DNA of 64,000 nucleotides, from NCBI GenBank assembly GCA_001939145.1, contig LSRX01000367.1, positions 280,944 through 344,943 of the forward strand, read 5' to 3'. Positions within the stretch are counted from its first letter, which is position 1. Every line of letters starts with the position of its first letter. Position numbers and translations under genes: made by a program. The stretch comes from Symbiodinium microadriaticum. Its lineage: Eukaryota; Sar; Dinophyceae; Suessiales; Symbiodiniaceae. Shown piece after piece: positions 1 through 13,181 of this stretch. Below the pieces are notes generated by a model, which searched no databases, was not told where the DNA came from, and worked only from the letters and a program-made list of their open reading frames with translations.

Positions 1-3
1 ACT

Positions 4-135
4 ACGGCTCGAAGCCCTCCCCCCAAGGCTTACGTGCCTGCCAAAGCCCTCGGAGCTCTGCTGCCATTTCTCGGCCAGATACTGTACCAACCTATCTATG
101 CCCTTCTGTATCTATTGACTGCTGACTTACTGTGA
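4..135 (+). CDS. Possible C-terminal exon of an upstream gene (window edge)
   Basis: An open frame runs in from the window edge and stops at TGA 133-135. It follows an AG-G type acceptor near position 25. The translation is hydrophobic toward its end (LLPFLGQILYQPIYALLYLL) and could be a terminal membrane segment. I recognise no family. It is only 44 codons and could be chance. The gene body would lie outside the window. Confidence 0.2.
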   Translation, partial: TARSPPPKAYVPAKALGALLPFLGQILYQPIYALLYLLTADLL

Positions 136-2749
136 AACTGCCTGAATTGATGCTTGTTGAAATTCTGTCCATCGCAATCTACTAAGGTACTAAGCATCAT
201 CAATTAAGGAAGCATCGGGGGGTTTGGAGCAGTGGGCAACCTGACATCGCTTCAACATGGTGGGACTGCTGCGTGGGCTCCAAGGATTTTGTTTCACACT
301 TGTGAAGTTTGCACGCCCGGAAGAAGCGAAACCATGTCTTTTCGGGAGACTCCCACGGACAGAGACGAGGCCGGGAACAGCTGTTTGGCAGGGCTGAGTT
401 CAATTCCAATCCTGAGGTTCCATCGGTGAATCTTACGTAAGTAGGAGACATTGGCGACCTTCCTGGTCCCTGCTATGGAGCACGGGCTACGCGCGTGGTA
501 CGTGCATCCCATGCCCTGTTGGTTTGTGTATGACAGAATCAAGTCAAGGCTCTCCCACGCTATAGCAGGGGTGCCACATGAGTGATCTTTTTGGGCCTGT
601 CGTCGAACTGACCAGCTCCTTTTATGACGTGCTAGATCCGAAACCGACTCAAACCCCAAGCAGGAAGCCCAGGGTGGTGCCTCATATCATTGAAAATGGG
701 GCTGGAAGGCTTCAGAGGAGCCTTCCGACAGTGAAGATGAGTTCACACGGAGAGCGAGGCGCATGGTTTCCAGGCCGGGTGCTGATCGCGAGCAGGGACT
801 TGGGGCTCTGGCTTCCGGATTGAAGGCTCAGAGGCTTAGTCTCAGGGCTTCGAGGTTTGTGTTGAGGCATCTAGTCATGAACGCTAGTTGGGTTCCGTGT
901 TCTGTGATTTTGATGAAGAGGTTGCTTGCGCGGATTCTGGGAAGGGTCTCATAATGTAATGGGAGAACTGCCTATGGCATGCCTATGACCGTGAAGATTG
1001 CGTGCAAGCTTCAGTCCAAAGCTGTTGCAGAACCCGGACATCTCCGACCTGATCCCTTGACCTGGCACAGCCTGCATACCTGAGTTGTAGGTCTGAAGAC
1101 AGACCAAAGTCTGAAGACAGACCAAGCCTGAAGGTGGTCCGGTGAGCGACAGGCTGTGCCTAGCAGAGAGGCGTGGCCTGAGAACTTGCCTGCATGCCGA
1201 CTGTGCAGAGGGCTGCTTATCGAGGGAAGTACATGTAGGTACCATTCTGGGCAAATAGATAGTCACTGTTCCGTCAAGACGGTACCGAGGAGTGCTCGTT
1301 CAGTTCTTAGCATTCAGTTGTCTTTGCCGACGTGGTGAGGCACCGGTGATGGAACTGGCATAATTACATGTTTTCCACAGAGATGGAGACCGTGTGTTGC
1401 GCATTCATTTAGTCAAGCTGAAGCCGGTGCGATGCAAAGCCCTGGTTCTAGAATGAGACTTGGATGTGACAGTCGCTGCAAGTCTCACCGTCAGTGATGG
1501 TGATGGCAATGACCTTGACCTTGATCCCGATCCTGATCATGGTCGTTATCTACAACATCATTGTGATCATGATGATGATCATCACCACCATCACCATCAT
1601 CAGCAGCAGCATCGTCATCGTCATCATCTCTTGCATCATTATCATGACCCATCATTAGAATCATCATTCTCAGCCCCATCGGCAGACGGCACCTTTCATT
1701 GGCATATATGCAGATTTAACCGAGGCTAAATGCCGGTATTCTAATACCTTGACGGTACACTGCAAGCCCTCGAATTCTGTGCATGTGGTGTTGAGGCAAT
1801 TTCAGCAGAAACCTGCAAAGGCCTCCCACCCACACTGGATTAGCTATTCTCTGCAGGCGCTCGTAGGCCGCGTGCAGACTCGCGAGACGAGCGGCCCTAG
1901 GCTTGCGCTGAAAGCAGTGCTTTTGTCTCAGGCAAGGGAGTTTGAGGTGCTAGGCTTTAATCTGGGCTCTGTTTGTTCGGCTTTGGTGTTCAAGACTTCT
2001 TCAGGCTGAGTCCTTCGGAGGTGTATAAGGACTTGCGAGGCAGCACGGTTACGATTTAGTGTTTTTTGACCTCGTGCTGCAGATCTAGTGTAGTCAGTCT
2101 ACCGCTTTCGCTTAAAACTTCTACTACTTCGAACTCCGAGTCAGGGTGACTAGAGAAACGGGTGATGCTTGTGGGCCATACATTCAATTTACTTTTCTCT
2201 TGAAACCTGCACTGGATGCTTTTGCGCAACTCCAAGTTTTTGGGCAAGTGGATTAAGAAACCTCAAACGGAAGCTCTCCCGCTGCCGCAGCCAGGGGCCG
2301 AGTGCAGGTCCTCGGCAGTCACATCCTGGAGCCTCAGCGAGAGGCGAGCTTCGCCTTGTCAAACGGGCCGCAGGATCTTTCGGAACTGGGCTGCGAAGGC
2401 TTGGAGGATGTAGATGCTTCTGAACTGAATGCATCAATTGCCGAAGCAGAATCAGGTTGCTCGTGTTTCGTGAGTTGCGGTTTAGTTTAAAGTTTGACGA
2501 GTCCCATGTCCGAGATGCCAAGCAGTGCCATGATGAAGTGTTCTGAGCTTGACGTTGGCAAGACACACACTGCGGCTGAACGACGGGCTGCATGCGTTGA
2601 CACAAGTACGAAGCACCGCCGATGTCTAGATTGCGTGCTGATCTACAGGAGCCATGTGTAGTGAACATCTGAAGATGCACTACACCCTGAAGGCTCACTT
2701 CCGGGCGCACAGGCCCACAGAACGCTAGGACGTTAACCGCCGCCGGGAA
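136..2749. other. No gene recognised; intergenic or intronic
   Basis: Short overlapping frames occur on both strands, but none has recognisable motifs. The stretch contains one CAT/GAT microsatellite (about 1494-1675). It could include the 5' untranslated region or a first exon of the oxidoreductase gene that starts at 2750. Confidence 0.5.
1494..1675. repeat. Imperfect CAT/GAT trinucleotide microsatellite
   Basis: Runs of CAT, GAT and CAG triplets alternate. The frames through it give His-rich (+) and Asp-rich (-) peptides, which are artefacts of the repeat. Confidence 0.85.
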
Positions 2750-5700
2750 ATGCCGTGGCAGGTTCCCATCATGGACCGTTGCCAGGTCTTGGTTGTTGGC
2801 GCAGGTCCTGCAGGCTCACGCCTAAAACAGCAAGCCGAGTAAAGCTTTCGTTTTTCGGATATGGGGGCTTCGTGTTCAATTGATGGTTTTGATGGTGCCG
2901 GCTTCCAAACACAATCCTGGAGCCTGCAACCTTGCTAAAGCTGCTAAGGCTACATTGTGTTTGAGTTTCAAAGGGCGGGCAGGGCTTTCAGGCCTTAAGC
3001 CCAGTAGCAAAACTAAGCAACGCTTCCAAACCGGAAATCTCAAATGTCTCTATTCTGTGCCCAAAGCCCTATGGATCTACACGTTGGGTACCACGCATTG
3101 TATGTATGTATGCATGTATGCATGTATGCATGTACGTATGAGAAAGGTATGTATGCCTGACAATGTCCACGAGTCGTTCGTGCGGTTTCAACAAAAGGAC
3201 AACAGCCTGGAGCGTTTAATGCAATTGCACCACCGAGCCCCTCTGCAAAAAGTACGCTCTAGCCAACCGATCGTCAACCCGAAAGCTTTCAAATCAGCTA
3301 TTTCAAAACCGGAGCCTTGCACCGCCCCCCCCCTCCCCCCCCAACTTCTGAAACCTTCTTGTATCTATACCAGGCGATTCAAAAACGAGCTGACTGCAAG
3401 CCAGGGCTCTCAGCGGCGATCGGCGCGCGCCGTGCCGGCGCGGATGTGATTCTCCTCGAGCGGTACGGCTGCTTCGGAGGCCCGGTCCTTGAGGGTCTTT
3501 TCTTGCTTTGACATGGAGACCAGCCAGACGCTGTCTTGGAGTTGATTGGGCCCTTCAGAGAGGAATATGGGCTTGTCTGGAGGTTCTCCACTTGTTCTGG
3601 TGCAGGTAGTTGTTAATTCAGCGGTTTGGCAATCAAGATGCAATTACGGCTTCATTTTGGGACTGCGAAGGTTTGGATTGTGCAGTAGCCTGCAACCGTC
3701 AACCTGAAGCTTGAATCAAGAAACCCAAAACCGCGAAGCTCAGGTGCCTAGTGTCCCAATCCCTCAGCCAAACTGGTGTTCTGGAGATTAGCAGCTGACG
3801 GAGAAGAGGGCATACAGAAGAACCGAAACTTGAAACCTTGTCCTCTAAGGCACCATCACCACAGTGGGCATGGAGACCCTGGGATGGTACAGATATGTCG
3901 CTTTGCGGCATGGGGGATGGGCGGTGTTGCTCGGAGTAGCAAGCTCGGCTTGAAAGGTTTTCGATCCCCGACCGGAGCACGCAGCTGTAGCGTTGCGGGG
4001 AAGATTTCCGGTTTTGTGCTTGATGGATTCAGAAGTGCCCTTGCACTGTTTGGTTCTGCCGAACTACCAGGGCTCGTTTCGTAAGCCGGTCCAAAATTCA
4101 GATTTATCCGAGTCTGCACTTGGCACATGTCACGCACTTGAAAGGGAAACCGAGTGGCACACAATCCTCTTGGGTCTTTGGCCTCCACCTTAGGTACATG
4201 CATTCGGTCAGGACCACTGAGATCGCAGCACCCTCTCAAAGCGAAGCCCACCTTTGCAAGTCCCTCAGGAAGGCACGCAAGATTGTGAGGGCATTGGCCG
4301 CGAGATGGAGCGAGTGGCGGAACGACACCTTGGCCCGCTTTAATCGCAGGAGTTTGAGGGAGTGCGGGTTCGTGCCACGAGGCCCCAAGCTGCTTTGACA
4401 AAACCCCAGCCCTGGATTCAACATTCGAGTTTGCATACACAGCAGGATTGGTCGGTTATCGTGTTCACCTGACTAGAGTTGCGGATTCGAGACTCACGTC
4501 GCTTGTCAAGTAAGCAGAGACCAGAAGGCTACATGGAACAGCAAGCCCGAAAAGTCAGTTTGTAGACCCGGAGAGCGATTCCTGGTCCCGCCTGTCCAGG
4601 AATGGGAGGCACCACGAAGAATCCCGGCAGAAACTAGAAGCTATGAGTTCAGGATTCGAGTCTTGGGATTTCCGGTGTCGAAGCTCAGTCATCTCGACTG
4701 GCTTATGTGGATTTACATAGGTCTCTGGGGTGAACCCGGATGGGCCTGGAGCCTCCAGCTTTCCGTCTGCTGTGACCTTATTGCACGATGTGTCCGCAGA
4801 CTGCAGGTGGCCCTACAACGATTCAGACTGCCTTGACGCTGCAGCTCAGCTCTGACTGTAACATCGGCTTCGGATTTACAATGGCAACAGAGAGAGGTGT
4901 AGAGTGGACAAGGAAGTTCCTCAAACTTCAAAGTTCAGGACTAATGCCCGAACCATGAGGCGGTCAAAGACTGCGGATGCACTTTTCCAAGGAGAAGTTT
5001 AAGCTCGTGGCAGACAACTTGATCCAGGACTTGAGCTAGATGCTCCTCCCAGCACCAAGCTGCAGGCTTCCACATCTTGCTTTGCGCTCCTTCCTCTTGC
5101 TCTAGGGCTGCTGCGGCTGCTGTCAGTATTCTTCCTTTGTTTTTGTCGATGTTGTCTTCTACACCGCAGGAGTCCGGTGTCCGGCCGATCCTGCACATTT
5201 GGGTGGTGGAGGCTCTTGACCATGCAGGGTTAGGCCTGTCGGAATAGCACTATTATACGACGAGCAGAGCCTTGCTTTCTGAGCCTTCATGTCGCGATTC
5301 TGTGTGCGCGAACACCCGAACCTCAACCCTAATCGCCTCGAACTGGCGTTGGTGGTTTGGGGCTTGATGCGAGCCATCTTTACAGAACCTTGAGCCATCA
5401 TATGCCGAGATGTCCAGGCCCTCCTTAACTCCAACAACGAGATCTATGGCGTGCTGACTGAGTCTAAGTCTGGCCGACACTTGCAAAAAGATGCAATGCT
5501 GGCAATGCTTTTGAAGGGCTTCAGGCGGCAGCTTTGAACAGTAGCTTGCAAGAGCCAGACACGGAGCTTGAATCATCAAGTTCTCCTGAATCTGTTACGT
5601 AATCCCAAAGAACTTTCAACCCCAAGGCCTCAACTGTAGACCCGAACAAGGCAAAATTCAGACGCCACCGACCACGCGTCCGCAAGGAAACGCTATTCTA

Positions 5701-8700
5701 GCCGAGCGCATCATCGACTGCACAGGCAGGGCGGCAGCGGTTTTAGGATGCAGGTGCAGCGCCTGGCATCCATACAGGGGCCCAGCCCAGGGTGTTAATC
5801 TAATATGAGTGCAGGGAGCATGTCTTGAGGCCTGGAATCTTGATAACATACTGGCATACTGGAGGTTCTTCATCATTCAGCGGAGTATCTACATTTTCGG
5901 AGCAGTTTTGAAGAGGGCTTCTTGGGTTTATGATGTCAGAACCAATTTGAGACAATCGGCCGCGGCTTGGCAGTTTGTTTTATGGTCTTGGGAATACCAT
6001 GCACACCACCTGAACAGCCAAACTTCGTTCTACCCTGAAGCGTGTTGTTTCATCCTGTAAGTCTAACTTTCCTTAAACCCGTTACTCTAAACCAAGCCCG
6101 GAGGATGTCGCGGGTCAGGTCTCCTCTATTGTGTGATGTTTAATAGGAGCTGGCTCATCCAGCAACTCACCATTATGGCGTTCTGTGCTTGGAGTAATCC
6201 ACTATTACTACTGCTTTGTGGTCTGGTTGAATAATGCTGAGTTAGGTGATGCCGATGTGGCGCACCTGGCGGGCTGCCCGTGTCTGCGGCTGAATTTTGG
6301 GAAGGTTTGGGATCGGGATGAGGAGGCTTGCGCATTCAAGGTTGAAGATTTAGGGCATGAGACTGTTATGACTTCCGTTTTGGGCCTTTCCGGACTGAGG
6401 GTCTCGCTGAGTTTTGTGGCCCCCGAGGTCTCCGAGACCTCGGCGTACCCTCTTGGTGTTTGACCTCGATGGATACTACAGTACTACTACCGTTTCTCTA
6501 CGAGCCCTTGTATGCTCAGCATAAAAATGCTTGGAGTGCAGCGCCTCAACCTAGGAGTTCAGGCTTCACTGCAGTCCTTACGGTTCTTCTTCGTCTGATG
6601 CTTTTCACCCACTACTAAGCTGCGACCATTCGTCTTACTTTTCTTCATGTTATCATTCTGGCTTAGTGTCGCTAGCACTAGCATCGAATTGGCATATGAT
6701 GATGTTTCGGTTTATTGGACACAAGGCATGGTTCGTAATTCTGTTCAACTCTCCCTTTCTGCTGCCGCCACTTTCGGCTCGTTGTATGAGCAACCAGCCC
6801 CCAAGGTACTCCGTGATTGACGTCAACAACTCTCTTGGCGTGACAACGGTATCTGGGAAGCATCCCGCAGGGCTTCCGGCAGCTGAGGTTTAGCAGGAAC
6901 AGATCACCTGTGAGTCTTTGTTTGAACTCTCTAGGATGGCTGCCAGTCGCAGAAACTATGCCTTTTACCGCTGCACGGGAAGCCAACCTATCGCTAATAA
7001 AGAATCGAGTTTCAGGTTGAAGTCTTGACGGCAATGTCCCTACCAGATGCTGCTGTGCTGTGAGACTAGTTACTGCATTCGTCCTCAGACTCACAGAACC
7101 AGCCTAAACAAAAGATGCAGCACGTAGGGCATTCAGAGCCCCGCCAGGGGTTCGGGATGTCAATGAGAAGAAATATGCCCCAAAGCCCAAGCCCTGCCAG
7201 TGGTTCCACAGACATCCTACTCTAGATACTTGAGCCCTGAGCAGAAACTTCCACCTCAGCCAAGCAGCCCTCGACGAGCTTTGCTCGTGGTGTCTAGGTT
7301 TTCAATGCTGTCAACATTGACGTTCCAAAGTTCAGGGAGTACACATCGCAGACGCTTGGAAGCGATAGGAGACGTTGGCGAGCTGGGGTGTTGTTGCTGC
7401 GGTGGTGGAAGCTGGAAGATTTGGAACGGCATTGGAGGCTTGCGGGTGTGAGATCGAGGACAGTCCCGTCAGGGCGAAGGCTCAAGGCTAGGGATTCTCG
7501 GTTTCAGGTCGCGGAGTCGCCGGGTTCAAAGATTTGGCGTCAGATGTTTTACGATCTCCCTCGGTCTCTCGCCCTCGCTCCTACTCTGTCTCTCTATCTT
7601 TCTCTATCTCTTCTGTAGCAGCCGTTCTTAAAGCCTGTTTTCAGGAGGAGCAAGGACCCAAGCGGATAGACAAGGCCAAGACATTGCAAAAAACCTCCCC
7701 AAGACTTCCCGACAACCGTGAAAGCCAAAAAGCCTCAGCCCTCAACCTTAATCTTAAACCCGAATCAACTGACAGAGCCCCAGCTTTGTGGCGGAAAGGA
7801 ACCCGGCGACCTACAAGGACTGGAGTCGGACCTGGGAGCAGACAACATCGGGCAAGGAGGCACCTTGAAGGGGCTGATGGAGCTGGGGGCTTGGGTTTCG
7901 ACTCGGAGAAGGGCGAAGATGGAGGGTTCGTTTTGGAGCTTGGGATGCTTCTGGTAATTGGTCTTTAGTTTGGGACATGTCGGATTTGTACTTTGCAGCT
8001 GGGCTGGGATTGGGCATGCGAAGACGGCCCGGCTTTCGTGGGAAGCCGAACAACTCGATGAGGGACGTACGCCCGCCAGCTGCGGGAGATGACAGGCTGG
8101 CTGCAGTATTCTGTGCTGGTCCAAGGATGCAAATTTGCCAGCCAGTCCAAGAGTGGGTTTGAACCTCAATGGGCGTAAGGGTCGCTGTTTGCCATGGCGT
8201 GGTGTTCATGTTTCTCCTGCATGTCCCCCATTTCCAACCCCGCACTCCGCCGAGCTGCTGACTGACATGCTCTGTTAATTTCTTGATCTTTGAGGACTAG
8301 AGACCTGGAACCCCTCAGATCCCCAAACCTGCGTTGCAGGAGCACCTCAAATCCCCTTATTTGGACCGCGAGTTCGAGAAGGCTGCGGAGGCAACTGGAG
8401 CAACAGCCCCTCAACCCGACCTCGTTGACTTGTAGGGTTGGCCGATTTTGGATTTGGGTACAACGAGCGAGTAAAACCTTGAACCCAGACGCCACAACGC
8501 AGCTTGGACCCCAATCCGACGCATGAGCACTGGTGTCAGCTAGAGTCGGTGCAATCCAGCTGTCACGAGGATCGTGGCCAGACTGCGTGAAGGCAGGTTT
8601 AGGACTCAACTTAGAACCCTGAGCCCCGCTTCTTGCACGACTGCGCCTGGAATCACCTGAAATCTACGCTCTGATGCAGAGGTCCACAAGCATAAGGTTC

Positions 8701-11700
8701 CTGTGCCCTGTTTGCCAGACAACAGAGCCGACGTGAGAGGCGGCTGCAAATAAATGAGATCATGGGACTACGATTTGGCTCGGAACAGTCCTTGTCATTG
8801 TGGTCATCGTCGTCGAACCAGTCGTCATGTTACCATTATGTTGCGCCGTCATCGGCACCATTTGCACCCAAGAATGACAATGACGTGAGTAGCGACAGCG
8901 GTAAGCAGCGCAACAGTGACGGCCGTAGAGCTGGTAGTCTTCGAAGGCCGGCGTGATCCCGCAGCACAAACTGCAGAGTTTTGGCGGTGCCACGGCTGTG
9001 ATTTAGCAAAAATAGAAGGGTCACGACCTTCGGATGCGGCCTTAGGGTTTGAGAGTTTCAGCTCTACAGTCGCTAAGACTAGCTACGCTGATCACGCCGA
9101 CACTTCCCAGGAAAGAGTGCGATTGAGTGCACGTGCAGCTTTAGCGAAGCTCGATGCACTTGGGCTTTTTTTATTCGAGGACGGTGTCTTTTGTCTTTGG
9201 TGGCAGACTTGCGAGCTCAGTTTTGTACCTGCAGAGAGTCCACACTCGGGGTAGGATGGCCCTTTGAGGCTCCTGGTCAGCTCTGTCCGAAGCTGGCGAA
9301 GCCACGAATCTGAACCTGGTCCACAAGAAAGGCTCGTGCCGAGCAGCCGAACCATTCTTGATCCGGTATAAATTCCCTTTCGTGCAGAGAGATCGAGAAG
9401 CATCCTGAAGAGAATGAGAACCGGGCTGTGGATCGCTGCGGGCGGGTCCTTTGTTGGTGGCTGTTTCTATTGCCTCCTTTGAAGCTCAGATGAACAGTAG
9501 ACTTCTGAACAGTTACATCTGCAGTCCTCTTGGATTCATACAAGGTGGAGCACTTCAAGGTTCCTTCGTTTCTACTTGTTTCTCATAGCATGTGGCTTTC
9601 ATCAGGCTCGAGCGCTCAACAGATGTACCCATGAGTCCACACAACTTGAACGAGTTAGAGAATGCTGGGTTTGGCACGACTCAGTACAAGTCATGCAGCG
9701 AGTGAAACAACAACGACTCCGACAACCACAAAGCGACGAACCCCGACAGAATCCTGACAGGTGTGGATGCCACTTGCGTCAGGACCACTGCATTGAAAGA
9801 AGTGCTTAAGGATGCAAGATCGGAGGGTCCGTCTGCTCGCGGTTGCCTGTAGATTCGTTATGATGTTTACTTCCTGGGCTGGTGGGTTCAAACTTGGCCT
9901 CGGTCTGCAAAGCATGTTGCCACAGACATTGCATCTATCAGATGCTATTTGGCTTCTCAGGAATGCCTTGACTATCCCTGCCTACACAGCCATGCCCTGA
10001 CTTATGCAGAAGCATAGGAGTCTCACCGACGCAGAGATTGAAGGACGCGCCAATGACAGCCGGACCGCAACAAGTACCAGCATGTTTTGATTAAGCTTCA
10101 GGCTGAACTGCATGGCCTCGGGTCTCGTGGAGAACTGAACTGCTCATGCGAGCCCCCTTTGGCCTCTGGACGCTTCGCCTTCGACCGGAAGCCTCAAACT
10201 CGCCCAGGTGATGCATGCTTTGAATGCCTTGCGCCACACTGTGCCTGGCTTCGAGAGCCTGGGCATGTTTCTCCTATACCATTCACTATACCATTTCATC
10301 TGCACATGTTCTTGAGTGTTGCCTGAGTCATCGTGCTTACTGTTCTTGTTGCCAGGCAGATCTTCTTGCTTTTCACTCTATTCACATGCGGCCACACCCA
10401 AGCGCACAGCCATCGTTCGCTTCCAACCCAAACCTAAGCCTAAAGGCTAGCGCCTTGAACCGCAAGTTGGACGATGCTGGAAAGAGCCCAGGAACGCGAA
10501 GCTCCGAAACTTCGCGATGACGGTCGGAACTCGCCTTTGGGACGGAAACTTCAAGCCTTAAGCCTTAAGCTCACCCGGCTTGGGGCAGCCTACCAACGGC
10601 GTCGGTATTGCACGATGTGTAGGTTTTGTTTTTAGGCAGTTGTGGCTCTGCCAGAAGCTACGTCTGCTTTTGCGTTGGATGGCGTGCTTGGACGGCCGCT
10701 GGGGTCCCTTTCGGGTCCGTTCTGCAATTTGGGCAAGCAGCGCTGATGCTGCACACCTGTTGAAAGAAGTCCCATTCCAAGGCGACTCGCGAAAGATCGT
10801 CGGGCGATACAACCTGACAGGCCATGCTGAAGTGTGTCACTAGACACAGGTGTGGGTCTATCCGACATGGAGATGCGTTGCCCCTCCATCTTCTCCCCGG
10901 TAGAATGGATGGTCGTATTTTATCTAGCACGGTTCCCCGCCGGGCTTAAACCGCAAACCTCAAAACTGACGAGAAAAGGTGAGGATGTCTGCAATCAAGC
11001 ACGCTTTGAAGATGCCATTGGCATCTTCCCTGAATTCATAGATGGTCGCTTGGTCCAAAAGCCGGGATGTGCGGTTTTCGAACTTTCAATTCCTTTTTGT
11101 GGATCTAGTGGGGTGCATCTGGGAGATTTGCTGTGTGTAGCTGGAGTCGCATGGGTACTGACTTGGAAACAGGTTGGGCTTGAAGTGTCAGAAGGTGGCG
11201 AATTCACCGGCTGCGATGGCCCAGGATGTAATGATGTCCTTAATGTCCGCGAGGCGCAACCCTGATTCTCGAGAGCTTGCCAAGCTGGTACACCCTAAGT
11301 GCAACCATCCCGTCGTGGTCCGAGCACTAATTCTCAACTTGTCGACCTCGCGAGTTGAAACAACCAAGCTAAGCCGTAAATCCGAAGCCCGAAAAAGCCC
11401 TACATCCATAAACGTAACGCATCCTCACAGGTTACAACATCCTCATCCTTCCAACAACCGGGCGCTTCTTCCAAGTAGCCTGTCAGCAGGTCATGCCTTT
11501 GCGACCAAGGCTTGAAGGTCTTGTTTCCAGAGCTTTCGTTTTCATTTCACAGATCTAGACGTGTGAGGCTTAACGGGTTTCTCGGGTTTCTCTAGGCATG
11601 TTAAGGCTTTTCAGTTCAAGTCCGGTTTGATACCCATGATGTGGCCGGGACGCCTTTGTTGATTGATGGCTCCGGGGCTCGGACAGGTGGGGAATCTCTC

Positions 11701-13181
11701 AACACGAAAAGCTCATGACCTGGACTTTACGTAGTTGGGGATCATGTTGAGAACTCGCCCCCCCAAACAGCCTTCGAAGCTTTAGTCGCAATCGGAAGTG
11801 TCGAGCCTCGAACTTGAAACTCCGTGTTCTTGTTCCATCAACCTGCAGCTGTAGATGTCAAAAGCACAACCACCAGCTCCCCGAGAAAGGGAAGTCGCTG
11901 CAGTCATTCTTATTCCGCCCCGCAACCCAAGCCCTCAGCTGAGGTACCCTACGGTTGCCTCGTGCCTCAGAGTGGCGTCGACAACCTCCTCGTGGCCGGG
12001 CGCGTGTCTTGGGAGCAGTCTGCAGGGTTTGGGAGTTTGAGAGGGCCGTAAGTCCGGGGGCACGATGAGACAAGGGTGCAGGGCTGTGGAGTTGCAGTCT
12101 GTAGATCTAGATACTGATATGCGCAAGCACTCCTCAATATCCAGGGTCGTTCGGGCGGAAGGCCCTTGTAGTGCTGCAGGGATAGCACCGGATGTTCAGC
12201 CTACATATCGGGATTCTAAGAGAATCCCATATTGGTGGGTTCGCAACACTTCTCCGAGCCGTGCTTGGATGTTCGCGAATCCGAGGCTGTAGCAGGCGAC
12301 CGAGTCTCCCATGCAGCGATGCGCAACATGATGGCAACCGGACTGAACTTCAGAGCTGTCATGTTGGGTGCGCAAGAAGTCCGTGATCCCCCCATTCATC
12401 GCCCAAAACTCCGGTGCACAGCAGCGACCTTTTTGCTCGGTCCGCATTCGGTGTCTGGCTGTACAGCCATCGCCTGCTGGAAATTTGAATCCATGTCGTC
12501 CAAACTGACAGTGCTCCGCAAGCCACAAAGCCGCCGAACAAGCAACTTGCCCCGAATGCTAGACCCTCATGAACATTTCCGCATGCAGTCCAACCAGGCC
12601 TGCACCGTCACCGGCCAAGCTGCAGGCATGACAGTGCATCCGATCTCCAAGAATCGTAGCTGAGCCGTGCAGCTTAGCAGCTAGGCTAGGTTCAGGATTC
12701 AGGTTTCTGACTAATAGCTCGCCCGGCCTGCAGGCGTGGCGGCTGCCGTTTCGCTGCGCCTGCGGGCAGGTACGTGCCTGGGCAGCAGGCATGGAGGGTG
12801 GGGATCGCCTCGATGCCGAGCAAACTCGTATGTCATGCATACACAACAGCAAGAGGGCGCAAGGTAATTGACGCGGCCGGGGCTCCTTTTGCGCAGAGGA
12901 GCGAACAATCCGACAGAAGAGCAGACGGCATAGCTGAGCTCAATTCTGGGGCATGGCATGGCTGCCTAAAGGTGCCGTCATGTACCCGGCAAGCCTCCAA
13001 GTTCCAAGGGATTGGATTCTCCCTAGCCAGTTGGGTGGCTTTGACGACTCATCTGCAAGTCTCGCTGAGGAGGCAAGTCGATGTGACGAAGGTACAGGAG
13101 GAGCTGCACAAGTGCCCTGCCGCATGTTCCTGGCGGGGACGGGTAGTTCACAGCCTCTTGTCAAAGACTCTTGATGAGTGA
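2750..13181 (+). CDS. FAD-dependent oxidoreductase (FAD_oxidored type), about 31 micro-exons
   Basis: Flavoprotein oxidoreductase; substrate unknown. Joined exons give about 471 residues, the usual family length. In order: ADP-binding GAGPAG (residues 17-22), LLERYGCFGG (38-47), TTVGMETLGWYRY, EGIGRE, YNDSDCLDAEKFKLVAD, ESGVRPILHIW, GVLTESKSGR, DCTGDADVAHLAG, LGVTTVFN, NPATYKDW, SPYLDREFEKA, NLNLVHKKGVDAT, HALNALRHTVPGFE, KLRNFAMTVGTRDSRKI, ARFEDAIGIFPEFIDG, LPTTGRFFQVPYG, NLLVAGRAVAGDRVSHAA, CTVTGQAAGVAAAVSL, VDVTKVQEELHK. All phases agree. Exons: 2750-2813, 3405-3479, 3850-3896, 4269-4332, 4600-4615, 4807-4840, 4992-5027, 5170-5211, 5418-5475, 5687-5725, 6246-6279, 6806-6848, 7298-7350, 7799-7859, 8340-8390, 8947-8999, 9019-9032 (tentative), 9293-9331, 9761-9775, 9942-9951 (tentative), 10018-10054, 10208-10254, 10492-10532, 10782-10820, 10979-11044, 11431-11474, 11944-12003, 12286-12333, 12598-12625, 12734-12769, 13060-13181. 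ATG 2750 is the first in frame after TAG 2726; an extra 5' exon is possible. The final exon's 3' end is least certain. Confidence 0.9.
3099..3140. repeat. ATGT/GCAT tetranucleotide microsatellite in intron 1
   Basis: Tandem tetramers of the ATGT/GTATGCAT type lie inside the first intron of the oxidoreductase gene. Confidence 0.85.
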
